DNA from: UBA8958 sp964571695
Lineage (GTDB): Bacteria > Desulfobacterota > Syntrophia > Syntrophales > UBA8958
Length of the DNA stretch: 64,000 nt
Assembly (NCBI GenBank): GCA_964571695.1
Contig: CAZNDG010000002.1
Coordinates: 106,157-170,156, forward strand
Direction: 5' to 3'
A program made the translations under genes and the position numbers. The notes beneath the pieces are model-generated. The model was not told the origin of the DNA and did not search any database. It worked only from the letters and a program-made list of their open reading frames with translations. Positions 54,937 to 63,861 of the stretch are shown here, piece by piece (the stretch's first letter is position 1; each line of letters starts with the position of its first letter).

Positions 54937-55563
54937 TTGAAAAGGTTGCTTGACATATGTGTCTCCTTTGGCGGCCTATTGCTTCTGAGTCCAATGATCG
55001 CCGCTATCGCCTGGATTATCAGGAGGGACGGCGGTGCCATTTTCTATCGTGGAGAGCGCACCGGCTTGCGGGGGGCGCCATTTCGGATTTACAAGTTCCG
55101 GACCATGGTGGTCGATGCGGAGAGAATCGGCGGCGCTTCCACGGCGGATGACGATGCCCGCATCACGACGGTCGGTAGATTTCTTCGCAAATATAAACTC
55201 GATGAACTGCCGCAACTCATAAACGTTCTCAAGGGCGAGATGAGCATTGTCGGCCCGCGTCCGGAAGTAAAACATTATACAGACATGTTTTCGGCTGAGG
55301 AAATGGCCATTTTGAGTGTCCGTCCCGGGATTACCGATTGGGCCTCCATCTGGAATGCCGACGAGGGGGCGGTCCTGGCCGGCGCCGCGGACCCGGATCT
55401 GGCCTATCAGAAGCTTATCCGGCCAATGAAATTGAAATTGCAGTTGAAGTATGTTAGGGAGCGATCTTTCTGGGTGGATCTGAAGATCATTTTCCTGACC
55501 CTGCTGGCGATCGTTCAACCGGAAAGCCAGGCGGTGCGGGAAATGAGAAGGGGCCTGAGATGA
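54937..55563 (+). CDS. Initiating phosphoglycosyl transferase (PglC/WcaJ-type catalytic domain)
   Basis: This 208-residue protein has one N-terminal hydrophobic segment (CVSFGGLLLLSPMIAAIAWI), then the PF02397 core: YKFRTMVVDAE, KYKLDELPQLINVLKGEMS, GPRPE and PGITDWASIW. It transfers a sugar-1-phosphate from a UDP-sugar to undecaprenyl phosphate, starting the repeat unit. It lacks the extra membrane domain of WcaJ, so it resembles PglC in length. The TTG start at 54937 follows a weak ribosome site. Confidence 0.85.
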   Translation: MKRLLDICVSFGGLLLLSPMIAAIAWIIRRDGGAIFYRGERTGLRGAPFRIYKFRTMVVDAERIGGASTADDDARITTVGRFLRKYKLDELPQLINVLKGEMSIVGPRPEVKHYTDMFSAEEMAILSVRPGITDWASIWNADEGAVLAGAADPDLAYQKLIRPMKLKLQLKYVRERSFWVDLKIIFLTLLAIVQPESQAVREMRRGLR

Positions 55564-55591
55564 AGATTTCAATGGGCATTACGGGGGAGAT

Positions 55592-56569
55592 GTGAAATAT
55601 ACGCGCGAACTCTTGAAAGATTTTTACCTGCGGATGCTGAGGATTCGCCTCTGTGAGGAGGCCTTCGTGGCGCCGATCCTCAGTGGCGAAGTTCGCTGTC
55701 CCTGCCATCTGTACAGCGGGGAGGAAGGGGTCGCCGTTGGTGTTTGCGCGGCCCTGACCGATGGGGATTATGTCTTCGGGAACCACCGCTCCCACGGGCA
55801 TTATCTGGCCAAGGGCGGTTCCATGCAGAAGATGGCGGCGGAGATCTTCTGCCGGGAGGCGGGATGTTCCCGGGGACGCGGGGGGTCCATGCACCTCATC
55901 GCCCCGGAAGTGGGCATGCTGGGGGCGGCGCCCATCGTCGCGGGGACAATCTCCCTGGCCCTGGGAGCGGCCCTGGCGTCGGTCATCAGGAGAGACGGCC
56001 GTGTGGCCGTGACGTTTTTCGGCGACGGGGCCACGGGGGAAGGGGTGCTTTACGAAAGCATGAACTTCGCGGCCCTGAAGAAGCTGCCGATTATTTTCGT
56101 TTGTGAAAACAATTACTATGCCACCCACATGCCGGTCAGGGAATGTAGAGTGGATCGGCATATCTTTGAGATCGCGGCTCCTTTCGGCATCGAAAGCCGG
56201 CAGGTGGAAGGAAACGACGTGCTGGCCGTTTATGACGCGGCTCTCGAGGCGGCGGAAAAATGCCGTCGTGGCGCCGGTCCCGTGTTTCTGGAGTTTTTGA
56301 CGTACCGTTATCGAGGTCATGTCGGCCCGGATGACAATATCCAGGGGGAACATACCGACATCCGTCCCCAGGAGGAAATAGACGTCTGGATGAAAAAGGA
56401 TCCACTGGCGGTGCTGCGCGATTATCTTCTGGCGCCGGGGCTTTTTTCTTCCGGGGAATTGGACGGTATAAGGGCGGAAGTTGAAGCGGAGGTAGAAGAG
56501 GCGTTCGTTTTTGCCAGAGCCGGCGCCCATCCCAAGACAGAGGAGCTGGAAAGATATGTCTTCGCATAG
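55592..56569 (+). CDS. ThDP-dependent E1 alpha-like subunit
   Basis: This 325-residue protein matches the alpha subunit of 2-oxoacid dehydrogenases. GNHRSHGHYLAKGGSMQKM and REAGCSRGRGGSMHLIAP are the active-site loops, and GDGATGEGVLYESMNFAAL ending in CENNYYATH is the ThDP/Mg motif. The beta gene overlaps by 14 bp. No lipoyl E2 or E3 gene is near; in avilamycin synthesis a related pair (AviB1/AviB2) moves a two-carbon unit to a sugar, which is the analogy suggested by this position. Confidence 0.85.
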   Translation: MKYTRELLKDFYLRMLRIRLCEEAFVAPILSGEVRCPCHLYSGEEGVAVGVCAALTDGDYVFGNHRSHGHYLAKGGSMQKMAAEIFCREAGCSRGRGGSMHLIAPEVGMLGAAPIVAGTISLALGAALASVIRRDGRVAVTFFGDGATGEGVLYESMNFAALKKLPIIFVCENNYYATHMPVRECRVDRHIFEIAAPFGIESRQVEGNDVLAVYDAALEAAEKCRRGAGPVFLEFLTYRYRGHVGPDDNIQGEHTDIRPQEEIDVWMKKDPLAVLRDYLLAPGLFSSGELDGIRAEVEAEVEEAFVFARAGAHPKTEELERYVFA

Positions 56570-57536
56570 AATACTGAGTTACAGCCTGGCGATCAATGAA
56601 GCCCTCCATCAGACGATGGCGGCGGACCCCGCGGTATTCCTCATCGGCCAGGGGGTGAAAAGCCCCTGGTACGTGGGCAACACCGCTCAGGGCTTGCGGG
56701 AGCGTTTCGGCGACGAACGGATAATTGACACGCCGGTGTCCGAAAACGCCATGACCGGCGCCGCGGTCGGGGCGGCCCTGGCGGGGATGCGGCCCGTTGT
56801 CGTCCATCCCCGCATGGATTTCATGTTTTATGCCTTCGATCCCATCATCAACGAAGCGGCGAACTGGTATTACATGAACGGCGGCAGCCTGCCCGTACCC
56901 GTTGTCTTCTGGGGGATCATCAACCGGGGCGGCGAACAGGCGGCCCAGCACTCCCAGGCCCTTCACGGCATGTTCGCCCAGGTGCCGGGTTTGAAGGTGG
57001 TTATGCCCGCAACCCCTTATGACGCCAAGGGATTGATGGTGGCGGCGATCCGGGAACCGAATCCGGTGGTCTTCATCGATGACCGCTGGCTGTATCGGCT
57101 TGAGGAACCGGTACCGGAAGAGATCTATGACGTGGAGATCGGCCGGGCCAGAATTGCCCGGGAGGGAACGGATGTAACCGTGGCGGCTTCGTCGTTTATG
57201 GTCCAGGAGGCCCTCATGGCGTCGGAACTGCTGGCCGAGGCCGGGATCGCGGCGGAAATAATCGATCTCCGGACGATAAAGCCCCTGGATGGAGAAACCC
57301 TGGTTGCCTCGGTGAAGAAGACCGGCCGGATGGTCGTGGCCGACGGCGGCTGGCGGTCCTTCGGCGTGGCGGCGGAGGTTTCCGCCCTCGTGGCGGAGAG
57401 GGCCTTCGGCGCCCTGCGGGCGCCCGTGGCACGGGTCGCCCTGCCCGATTGTCCGGCCCCCGCCAGCGCCGCCCTGGAGAATGTTTATTACCGTAACAGC
57501 ACGGACATCATCCAGGCCGTTCGGAGTCTTTTCTAA
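56556..57536 (+). CDS. ThDP-dependent E1 beta-like subunit
   Basis: This 326-residue protein starts at ATG 56556 (a longer frame lies inside the alpha gene). TPVSENAMTGAAVGAALAGM contains the Glu that activates ThDP, HPRMDFMFYAFDPIINEAANW and NRGGEQAAQHSQALHGM the beta-domain loops, and the C-terminal domain has IIDLRTIKPLDGETL. All the usual catalytic elements are visible. It forms a two-subunit enzyme with the preceding alpha gene and lies upstream of a DegT aminotransferase. Confidence 0.85.
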   Translation: MSSHRILSYSLAINEALHQTMAADPAVFLIGQGVKSPWYVGNTAQGLRERFGDERIIDTPVSENAMTGAAVGAALAGMRPVVVHPRMDFMFYAFDPIINEAANWYYMNGGSLPVPVVFWGIINRGGEQAAQHSQALHGMFAQVPGLKVVMPATPYDAKGLMVAAIREPNPVVFIDDRWLYRLEEPVPEEIYDVEIGRARIAREGTDVTVAASSFMVQEALMASELLAEAGIAAEIIDLRTIKPLDGETLVASVKKTGRMVVADGGWRSFGVAAEVSALVAERAFGALRAPVARVALPDCPAPASAALENVYYRNSTDIIQAVRSLF

Positions 57537-57656
57537 TACCGTCATTGTTTCATAACGGGAAAGCATTTAGTGAGAATCTTTGAATTATTCCTTCTTGTCG
57601 CAGGTCCCGTAAAGGTCTCAACCGATGAAAAACAGCAAGAGGCAAGAGGTTATTGA

Positions 57657-59003
57657 ATGGATAGAAAAGTGAAGTTTGTGGAGCCGGCGAAGCTTTACGG
57701 GATGATCAAGGAAGAGCTGGATGCCGCTTATTTCGAAGTCATGAGCAAGGGCGATCTGATCGACCGGGGGCAGTTGAAACGGTTCGAGGAAAATCTCGCG
57801 GCCTTCGTGGGTACGAAATACGCCGTGGGTCTGAACAGCGGCTATGACGCCCTCCACATGTCCCTGCGGGCGGCGGGGATCGGCGCCGGCGACGCGGTGA
57901 TCGTGCCGGCCCATACCTTTGTGGCCACGGCTTCGGCGGTGGTCAATGTCGGCGCCCGGCCGGTCCTGGTGGATGTGGGGAAGGATTTCAACATCGACTG
58001 CGACCGGGTTGAGGAACTGCTGGCGACGGAAGCCCGGAGTGGCGGAGGACGGATCAAGGCCATAATTCCCGTCCATCTCAGCGGCTACATGGCCGATATG
58101 GCGCGGATCATGGAACTGGCGGAGCGATATCGCCTCGTGGTCGTCGAGGACGCCTGCCAGAGCCTGGGGGCCGGTATGGAAAGGACGAATACAGTCAACA
58201 GGCAACAGCAGGCAGGAGGAGACAGGCGGGAGGAAACAGGAGCGCATCACGAAACGAGGCGGGGAAGGAAGAAATTGGCAAAACAGAGTGGGGACCTTTT
58301 TGGAGAAGAAATGGATGCGGCGGCGATCGGTGCGGCAGCTCCAAAGGAGACTGCCACTGGGTCGGTGTCCCCGGCGCCGGAAGATGTCAGCGGCGGATGG
58401 GGCCGGGCGGGATCCTGGGGCCTTACGGGCTGCTGGAGTTTCTATCCCTTCAAGATCCTCGGTGGTTACGGCGACGGGGGGGCCATCACCACCGACGATC
58501 CCGATGTCGCCCTGTTTGCCACCCGGATGCGCTACAACGGTGAAGACCGGCAGACCGGGGAATACCACGGCCACGGTTTTACCTGTCTGCTGGACAACCT
58601 GCAGGCGGCCTTTCTCGATGTGAAGCTGCGCTATCTCCCCCAATGGATAATCCGGCGCCAGGCCATCGCCGCGAGATACCGCGCCGCCCTGTCCGACCTT
58701 ACCGATCTCCTCCTTCCCCATTACGACGATCCCCGCCGGGATCATGTCTATCAAAACTATACGGTGCGCTCCCTGCAGGGGAACGATTTTTCCGAGTACC
58801 TCAAGGCCCGGGGCGTCGAGGTGCTGACCCAGTTTCGCAAGCCTTATTACCGTCACGAGGCACTGAAACTGGAGGATCGGGGCTTCCCCGAAACGGAGGC
58901 CTTGAGCCGGGAGGTCTGCTCCCTGCCCATGAACGTGGAGATGACCGACGACGAGGTGGATTACGTCATCACGGTGGTCCGGTCGTTCTATGGCAAGACT
59001 TAA
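57657..59003 (+). CDS. DegT-family sugar aminotransferase with large in-frame insertion
   Basis: This 448-residue protein is about 75 residues longer than usual. SGYDALHMSLRAAGIGAGDA, VVVEDACQSLGAG and SFYPFKILGGYGDGG (Lys266) are the PLP elements. Between the PLP-Asp segment and the Lys, residues about 174-248 are a low-complexity insertion with Gln/Arg/Gly-rich sequence that contains a degenerate 7-bp repeat at DNA level. The frame is unbroken and the remaining motifs are complete. It follows the E1 pair by 120 bp and may use its keto product. Confidence 0.8.
   Translation: MDRKVKFVEPAKLYGMIKEELDAAYFEVMSKGDLIDRGQLKRFEENLAAFVGTKYAVGLNSGYDALHMSLRAAGIGAGDAVIVPAHTFVATASAVVNVGARPVLVDVGKDFNIDCDRVEELLATEARSGGGRIKAIIPVHLSGYMADMARIMELAERYRLVVVEDACQSLGAGMERTNTVNRQQQAGGDRREETGAHHETRRGRKKLAKQSGDLFGEEMDAAAIGAAAPKETATGSVSPAPEDVSGGWGRAGSWGLTGCWSFYPFKILGGYGDGGAITTDDPDVALFATRMRYNGEDRQTGEYHGHGFTCLLDNLQAAFLDVKLRYLPQWIIRRQAIAARYRAALSDLTDLLLPHYDDPRRDHVYQNYTVRSLQGNDFSEYLKARGVEVLTQFRKPYYRHEALKLEDRGFPETEALSREVCSLPMNVEMTDDEVDYVITVVRSFYGKT
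58194..58242 (+). repeat. Degenerate heptamer tandem repeat inside an aminotransferase gene
   Basis: Consecutive 7-bp units GTCAACA, GGCAACA, (gca), GGCAGGA, GGAGACA, GGCGGGA, GGAAACA and a partial GGAG follow one another with a purine-rich consensus near GGMRRSA. One 3-bp interruption is present. The tract lies at the start of the inserted part of the DegT gene; the period is not a multiple of three, so the insertion as a whole must have kept the frame by chance or selection. Confidence 0.6.
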
Positions 59004-59128
59004 TAAACATGTTGAATGAGGGGAATTTGCAGGGAATCTCTCCCTGTCGACAAACGACGAGGGAATAGCGGCGTTGCTGAATAAGCGACGAACAATTCGT
59101 GGCGATCTGCAATTCCATTTATGGCATT
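59004..59128. other. Non-coding stretch before MITE copy 2
   Basis: About 125 bp between the aminotransferase stop and the element. I see no credible gene, terminator or promoter in it. The last six bases, GGCATT, repeat on the far side of the MITE. Confidence 0.5.
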
Positions 59129-59295
59129 GAGAGCTTTGCATAACTGCGGAAAAATGGTTCGCAAGCGGCGAATCAAATGTTTTTCGCCGTTGCGTGATTG
59201 AACTTAACGCTTGGTAATGAAGAAGGTTTATACGTTACCCATTCAGAGGCGAAAAAGGTTTCTGAGCCGCGGCGAAGCCATTTTTCAAAGGTCTC
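59129..59295 (+). mobile_element. MITE-like element, copy 2
   Basis: A 167-bp element starting GAGAGCTTTG and ending CAAAGGTCTC, in the same orientation as copy 1 and differing at few positions. It is flanked by GGCATT on both sides, a clear 6-bp target duplication. The inner inverted blocks GAAAAATGG on the left and CCATTTTTC on the right are also present. It lies 33 bp upstream of the class I aminotransferase start. Confidence 0.8.
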
Positions 59296-59328
59296 GGCAT
59301 TTAATCACTTCGGGATAAGATTAATTTG

Positions 59329-60486
59329 ATGAAACTGCAATTAAGTGAACGCCACGCCTGGGTTCTCCAGTCGGAGATCCGCAATATGTCCATCGAATGC
59401 GATCGCGTCGGCGGGATAAACCTCTCCCAGGGCGTCTGCGATACGGAGGTTCCTCCGGTGGTTCGTCAGGGCGCCCGGGAGGCAATGGAACAGGGAATCA
59501 ACACCTATACCCGCTACGACGGCCTGTCGGAGTTGCGCCAGGCCATCGCGGACAAGCAGCGCCGTTTCACCGGCATGGCGGTGGACCCCGAAGGGGAGAT
59601 CGTCGTCAGCGCCGGCGCGACGGGGGCCCTGTACTGCACCTGCCTTGCCCTTTTGAATCCCGGCGATGAGGTCATCATATTCGAACCCTTTTACGGGTAC
59701 CACATCAGCACGCTGGTGGCGACGGGGGCGACGCCGGTCTATGTCCCCCTGCGCCCCCCGGACTGGTCCTTTCATCGGGAATCCCTGGAGCGGGCATGGA
59801 CTTCCCGCACCCGGGCCATAATCGTCAATACGCCCGCCAACCCCTCGGGCAAGGTCTTTACCGCCGAGGAGCTGCAAACAATCGCCGCCTTTGCCGTCCA
59901 TCACGATCTGTTTGTCTTTACCGACGAGATCTACGAGCATTTTCTCTACGACGGCCGCCGCCATCTGCCGCCGGCCCTCCTGCCGGGAATGGAGGAACGG
60001 ACGATCACGATCTCGGGGCTGTCGAAGACCTTCAGCATTACCGGCTGGCGCGTCGGCTACGCCCTGGGAGATGCCCGCTGGATGCAGACCATCGGCCATT
60101 TCAACGATCTGGTTTATGTCTGCGCGCCGGCGCCCCTGCAGATCGGGGTGGCCCGGGGTCTCGACGCCCTGGGCGATGATTATTACGAAGGCTTGGCCCG
60201 GCAGTATCTCCATAAACGGGATACGATCTGCCGGGCCCTGACCGATGCTGGCCTGCCGCCCCTCATCCCTCAGGGGGCCTATTATGTCCTGGCGGACGTC
60301 TCCCGGCTTCCCGGGGGAAACGGCAAAGAGCGGGCCATGCATCTCCTGGAGAAAACCGGCGTGGCCGCCGTTCCCGGCAGCGCCTTCTATCATGACGGCG
60401 GCGGAGAGGACCTGGCCCGTTTCTGCTTTGCCAAAGACGATCCCGTTCTCGCAGAAGCCGCGGCCCGACTCCGGACCTCGAAATGA
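59329..60486 (+). CDS. Fold-type I aminotransferase, class I/II (AspC-like)
   Basis: This 385-residue protein has NLSQGVCDTEVP, IVVSAGATGALYC, IVNTPANPSGKVFT, FTDEIYEHFLYDG and the PLP Lys in SGLSKTFSITGWRVGY, the pattern of aspartate/kynurenine-type aminotransferases rather than the DegT sugar group. The Arg binding the substrate carboxylate is expected in the ARFCFAK region. Its role in the glycan locus is not clear: it may supply an amino acid or amino-donor, or decorate the glycan. ATG 59329 is used. Confidence 0.8.
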   Translation: MKLQLSERHAWVLQSEIRNMSIECDRVGGINLSQGVCDTEVPPVVRQGAREAMEQGINTYTRYDGLSELRQAIADKQRRFTGMAVDPEGEIVVSAGATGALYCTCLALLNPGDEVIIFEPFYGYHISTLVATGATPVYVPLRPPDWSFHRESLERAWTSRTRAIIVNTPANPSGKVFTAEELQTIAAFAVHHDLFVFTDEIYEHFLYDGRRHLPPALLPGMEERTITISGLSKTFSITGWRVGYALGDARWMQTIGHFNDLVYVCAPAPLQIGVARGLDALGDDYYEGLARQYLHKRDTICRALTDAGLPPLIPQGAYYVLADVSRLPGGNGKERAMHLLEKTGVAAVPGSAFYHDGGGEDLARFCFAKDDPVLAEAAARLRTSK

Positions 60487-62330
60487 AGAAGCTCATCCAT
60501 AACAAGCATTTTTATTACATGCTTATCATCGATGCCGCCCTCGTGGCGGCATCCTACATCTGTGCCTATCTCCTGCGTTACGACGGGCAGTTGCCGGACT
60601 TTGAATGGCGGCGGATCATTCATATCCTGCCCTATCTGGTGGCTATGAAGCTGTTATGTTTTTCCCTTTTCGGCCTCTACCGGGGAATGTGGCGTTACAC
60701 CAGCCTGGCGGATATGAAAAATGTCCTCAAGGCCACGGTGGTTTCCTCCCTGATCCTCGTTTTGGCCGTCCTGTACATCTATAATTTTCGGGGATACTCC
60801 CGGGCCGCCTTCATCATCGACTGGCTCATCACCCTACTTTTCATCGGCGGCATCCGGATCGGCGTCCGGCTGGTGTTGACGAACAATATCGGTTCATTCT
60901 TGCTTTTGGCGAAAAAAGGGGCGCAAGACAAGCGCCTCCTCATCATTGGCGCCGGCGCCGCGGGGGAAAAGGCCGTCCGGGAAATATTGGAAAACCCGGG
61001 TTTGAAATTGAATCCCGTGGGATTCCTCGATGACGATCCCATCAAGCAGGGAAAGGCCATCCATGGCGTCGTGGTATTGGGCAAGGTGGAGGATATCGGC
61101 GGCCTTCCGGAGGATTTCGATGAGATCCTCATCGCCATTCCCTCGGCCCGGGGGGAGCAGATGCGCCAGATCGTACGATTTTGCGAAGGAACGGGCAAGC
61201 GTTTCCGGACCATGCCCAGCATCGGCGAGTTGATCGATGGCAAGGTATCGGTGAAGGCCTTACGGGAAGTGCGGATCGAGGATATCCTCGGGAGGGACGA
61301 GGTGCGACTCGAAAGGGATCTGCTGAAAAGATCCTATGAAGGTAAACGGGTTCTGATCACCGGGGCCGGTGGATCCATCGGCAGCGAGCTGGTCCGGCAG
61401 GTATGCCAGATTCGACCGGCCGCCGTCGGTCTCCTGGATTTCAGCGAATTCAACCTCTTCCAGATCGAGATGACACAGCGCCAGTATTTCCCCCACATCC
61501 CCATCGAGACCTATCTGACGGACATCCGCGACCTGCCGGCGGTCCGGATAACCATGGAGTCCTTCCGTCCCGAGGTGGTTTTTCACGCGGCGGCCTACAA
61601 ACATGTCCCCCTTCAGGAACTACACCCCCGGGAGACGATTTACAACAATGTCGCCGGCACTCGCAATCTTGCCTCAACGGCCATAGCGGCAGGTGTGGAA
61701 CGCTTTGTCCTGGTATCTACGGACAAGGCGGTGCGTCCCACCAATGTCATGGGGGCGGCCAAGCGCGTGGCGGAGATGTATTTGGCCTCGCTCACGGGAC
61801 ATTCGATGACCTGTTTCGTTTCGGTACGGTTCGGAAACGTCCTGGGCAGTTCCGGATCCGTCGTTCCGATTTTTCAGCAGCAGATCAGCCAGGGGAAACC
61901 GGTGACGGTTACCCACCCGGAGGTGACCCGCTATTTCATGAGCATTCCCGAGGCGGCCCAGTTGATTCTCCAGGCCGGGGCCATGGGACAGGGCGGGGAA
62001 ATCTTCATTCTCGATATGGGCAAACCGGTGAAGATTGTTGATATGGCCCGGGAAGTGATACGCCTCCACGGCTTGGAGCCGGACCGGGACATACCCATCG
62101 AGTACATAGGCCTCCGCCCCGGCGAGAAGCTTTACGAGGAACTGATAACGGTTGGAGAAGGGATCATGCCGACGTCTCATGAAAAGATCAAGGTTATCAA
62201 GGGAGGTCAGGGTGATTTTAAGCTTCTCAATGATCAGATCACCGCCTTGATTACCGTGGCCGACTCTTACAACGATAAGGCCATTAAGGAGAAACTCCAC
62301 GGAATCGTCCCCGAGTACACACCGCAATGA
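60483..62330 (+). CDS. CapD/PglF-type membrane nucleotide-sugar 4,6-dehydratase
   Basis: This 615-residue protein has four N-terminal hydrophobic segments (up to about residue 130), a Rossmann domain (LLIIGAGAAGEKAVREI) and a second NAD domain (VLITGAGGSIGSELVRQV) with VSTDKAVRPTNVMGAAKR, where Met takes the place of the Tyr in MxxxK as in FlaA1/PglF. It should convert UDP-GlcNAc to the 4-keto-6-deoxy sugar at the inner membrane. It overlaps the aminotransferase gene by 4 bp and the heptosyltransferase gene by 4 bp. Confidence 0.85.
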   Translation: MKKLIHNKHFYYMLIIDAALVAASYICAYLLRYDGQLPDFEWRRIIHILPYLVAMKLLCFSLFGLYRGMWRYTSLADMKNVLKATVVSSLILVLAVLYIYNFRGYSRAAFIIDWLITLLFIGGIRIGVRLVLTNNIGSFLLLAKKGAQDKRLLIIGAGAAGEKAVREILENPGLKLNPVGFLDDDPIKQGKAIHGVVVLGKVEDIGGLPEDFDEILIAIPSARGEQMRQIVRFCEGTGKRFRTMPSIGELIDGKVSVKALREVRIEDILGRDEVRLERDLLKRSYEGKRVLITGAGGSIGSELVRQVCQIRPAAVGLLDFSEFNLFQIEMTQRQYFPHIPIETYLTDIRDLPAVRITMESFRPEVVFHAAAYKHVPLQELHPRETIYNNVAGTRNLASTAIAAGVERFVLVSTDKAVRPTNVMGAAKRVAEMYLASLTGHSMTCFVSVRFGNVLGSSGSVVPIFQQQISQGKPVTVTHPEVTRYFMSIPEAAQLILQAGAMGQGGEIFILDMGKPVKIVDMAREVIRLHGLEPDRDIPIEYIGLRPGEKLYEELITVGEGIMPTSHEKIKVIKGGQGDFKLLNDQITALITVADSYNDKAIKEKLHGIVPEYTPQ

Positions 62331-63439
62331 TAACCGGAGAAAGTTTTTCGCTTCCGGACCAACTCCGGAATGTCCTCATCATCCAGTTAGGGGATATCGG
62401 CGATGTCGTCTGGTCCCTCCCCGCCTTTCAGTCGGTGAGCGCCGCCCTGCCCCGGGCACAAATATTTCTTTTGGTCCGGGAAGGCATCGGGTCTCTTTTG
62501 GAGGTCGATCCGGCCATTGCGGGGATTTTCGAGGTCGAGAGATACCCGGGAAATATTGTGGACCGCCTGATGAGTCAGATCGCTTTTCTCGCCCGGGTCC
62601 GCAAGTTCCGCTTCGATGTCGTTTTCGACCTTCGTTCCGACGAGCGGGGGGCCTTCATGGCCCGGTGGACGGGCGCTCCTTACCGGGCGTCGCTGTGGGC
62701 CGCGGCCGGACCCTGGCATCGCAACTGCTTGTTTACCCATCTGGTCTATCCCACCAATGAAAACATCCGCCTCCGCCTGGGTGCGAGTGAGCAAACGCTT
62801 CGGATCGTCAGGCAATTCGGCATTCCCACCCCGGAGACGACGCCGCGGCTTGCTGTTTCACCGGCGGCTGTCAATAACATGAGGAATGCCCTTGCCGCCC
62901 GGAGTATACCCGTGGACGGCAAAGAAAAAAGCAGCAATCACCGGGGTTTTATCACCATAAGCCCCTTCTCCCGCTGGGCTTATAAAGAATGGCCGCGGGA
63001 GCGCTGGCGGGAAATCTCCGCGTGGCTGTGGCGGGATTACGGCCTGATTTCCGTCCTTGTAGGTGCGGCGGGGGAGCGCGCCCGGGCGGAGGAACTGGTG
63101 AAGACGACTTCGGGGGGGATGTTCAATATGGCGGGGGAGACAACGCTGGGGGAACTGGCGGCCCTGCTGAGGTTGAGCCGCCTCCACGTGGGTGTGGACA
63201 GCGCCGCCCCCCATATTGCCGCCGCCGTGGGGACGCCGACGATCACCCTCTATGGTCCTTCCGACTGGCGGGACTGGGCCCCCGTGGGGGACAAACACCA
63301 CGTTGTCAAGTCGGATATGGATTGCTCCCCCTGCCATCGGAAGGGTTGCGAGGGGAGTGGGAGGAGCCGCTGCCTCGAGAATATCCCGATTGAAAGGGTG
63401 CGGGAAGCCATAGAAAAAACGTTTTTACCGCCACGATGA
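62327..63439 (+). CDS. GT9 heptosyltransferase-like (LPS ADP-heptose type)
   Basis: This 370-residue GT-B protein has NVLIIQLGDIGDVVWSLPAF at the N-terminus and GVDSAAPHIAAAVGTPTITLYGPSDWRDW, the donor-side motif of GT9. A Cys-rich end (MDCSPCHRKGCEGSGRSRC) is often seen in this family. It probably adds heptose to an LPS core or O-chain on the cytoplasmic side. It is the last plus-strand gene of the run, ending 8 bp before MITE copy 3. Confidence 0.85.
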   Translation: MITGESFSLPDQLRNVLIIQLGDIGDVVWSLPAFQSVSAALPRAQIFLLVREGIGSLLEVDPAIAGIFEVERYPGNIVDRLMSQIAFLARVRKFRFDVVFDLRSDERGAFMARWTGAPYRASLWAAAGPWHRNCLFTHLVYPTNENIRLRLGASEQTLRIVRQFGIPTPETTPRLAVSPAAVNNMRNALAARSIPVDGKEKSSNHRGFITISPFSRWAYKEWPRERWREISAWLWRDYGLISVLVGAAGERARAEELVKTTSGGMFNMAGETTLGELAALLRLSRLHVGVDSAAPHIAAAVGTPTITLYGPSDWRDWAPVGDKHHVVKSDMDCSPCHRKGCEGSGRSRCLENIPIERVREAIEKTFLPPR

Positions 63440-63447
63440 ACATGATT

Positions 63448-63614
63448 GAGGCCTTTGAAAAATGGCTTCGCCGCGGCCCAGAAATCTTTTTCGCCTCTGA
63501 ATGGGTAACGTATAAACCTTATTCATTACCGAGCGTTAAGTTCAATCACGCAACGGCGAAAAACATTTGATTCGCCGCTTGCGAACCATTTTTCCGCATT
63601 TATGCAAAGCTCTC
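63448..63614 (-). mobile_element. MITE-like element, copy 3, inverted
   Basis: A 167-bp copy in reverse orientation to copies 1 and 2. It starts GAGGCCTTTG on the plus strand and ends CAAAGCTCTC. The flanks read ATGATT on both sides, a 6-bp target duplication. Differences from copy 4 are few. It begins just after the heptosyltransferase stop and lies 44 bp beyond the Trm112-like stop. Confidence 0.8.
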
Positions 63615-63658
63615 ATGATTGTGATTGTCTCACCTCATGTATGGGGTACAGGCGGCGA

Positions 63659-63829
63659 TCAGGGGAGCGGTTTTGCCTCTTCGATGAGCATGATGGGGAT
63701 ATCGTCCCTGATTTCGTATAGGAGCCGGCAGGTTTCACAGATCAGACCGTCTCCCGTTTCCGTGAGGCAAATCTCGCCCTTGCATTTGGGACAGGCGAGA
63801 ATATCGAGCAGTTCTTTACTGATGGCCAT
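63659..63829 (-). CDS. Trm112/YcaR-like small zinc-ribbon protein
   Basis: This 56-residue protein (MAISKELLDILACPKCKGE...) has CPKC and CETC pairs, as in the UPF0434/Trm112 family. Bacterial members are poorly understood; some act as small zinc-binding partners. The ATG at 63829 has a good AGGAGG upstream; a longer frame up to 63940 would run through MITE copy 4 and is rejected. It is on the minus strand, bracketed by two MITE copies in the same orientation. Confidence 0.8.
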   Translation of the reverse strand: MAISKELLDILACPKCKGEICLTETGDGLICETCRLLYEIRDDIPIMLIEEAKPLP

Positions 63830-63861
63830 AGGGAATCTTCCTCCTTTTCCGTATATTACTT

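Noticed and set aside
55592..57536. E1 alpha/beta as part of a pyruvate dehydrogenase operon
   Set aside because: No E2 or E3 is present and the neighbours are all glycan genes; it cannot be fully excluded that partners lie elsewhere.
57618..59141. Long minus-strand frame opposite the DegT gene
   Set aside because: The plus strand encodes the PLP motifs; the antisense frame has none and includes the reverse of the repeat tract.
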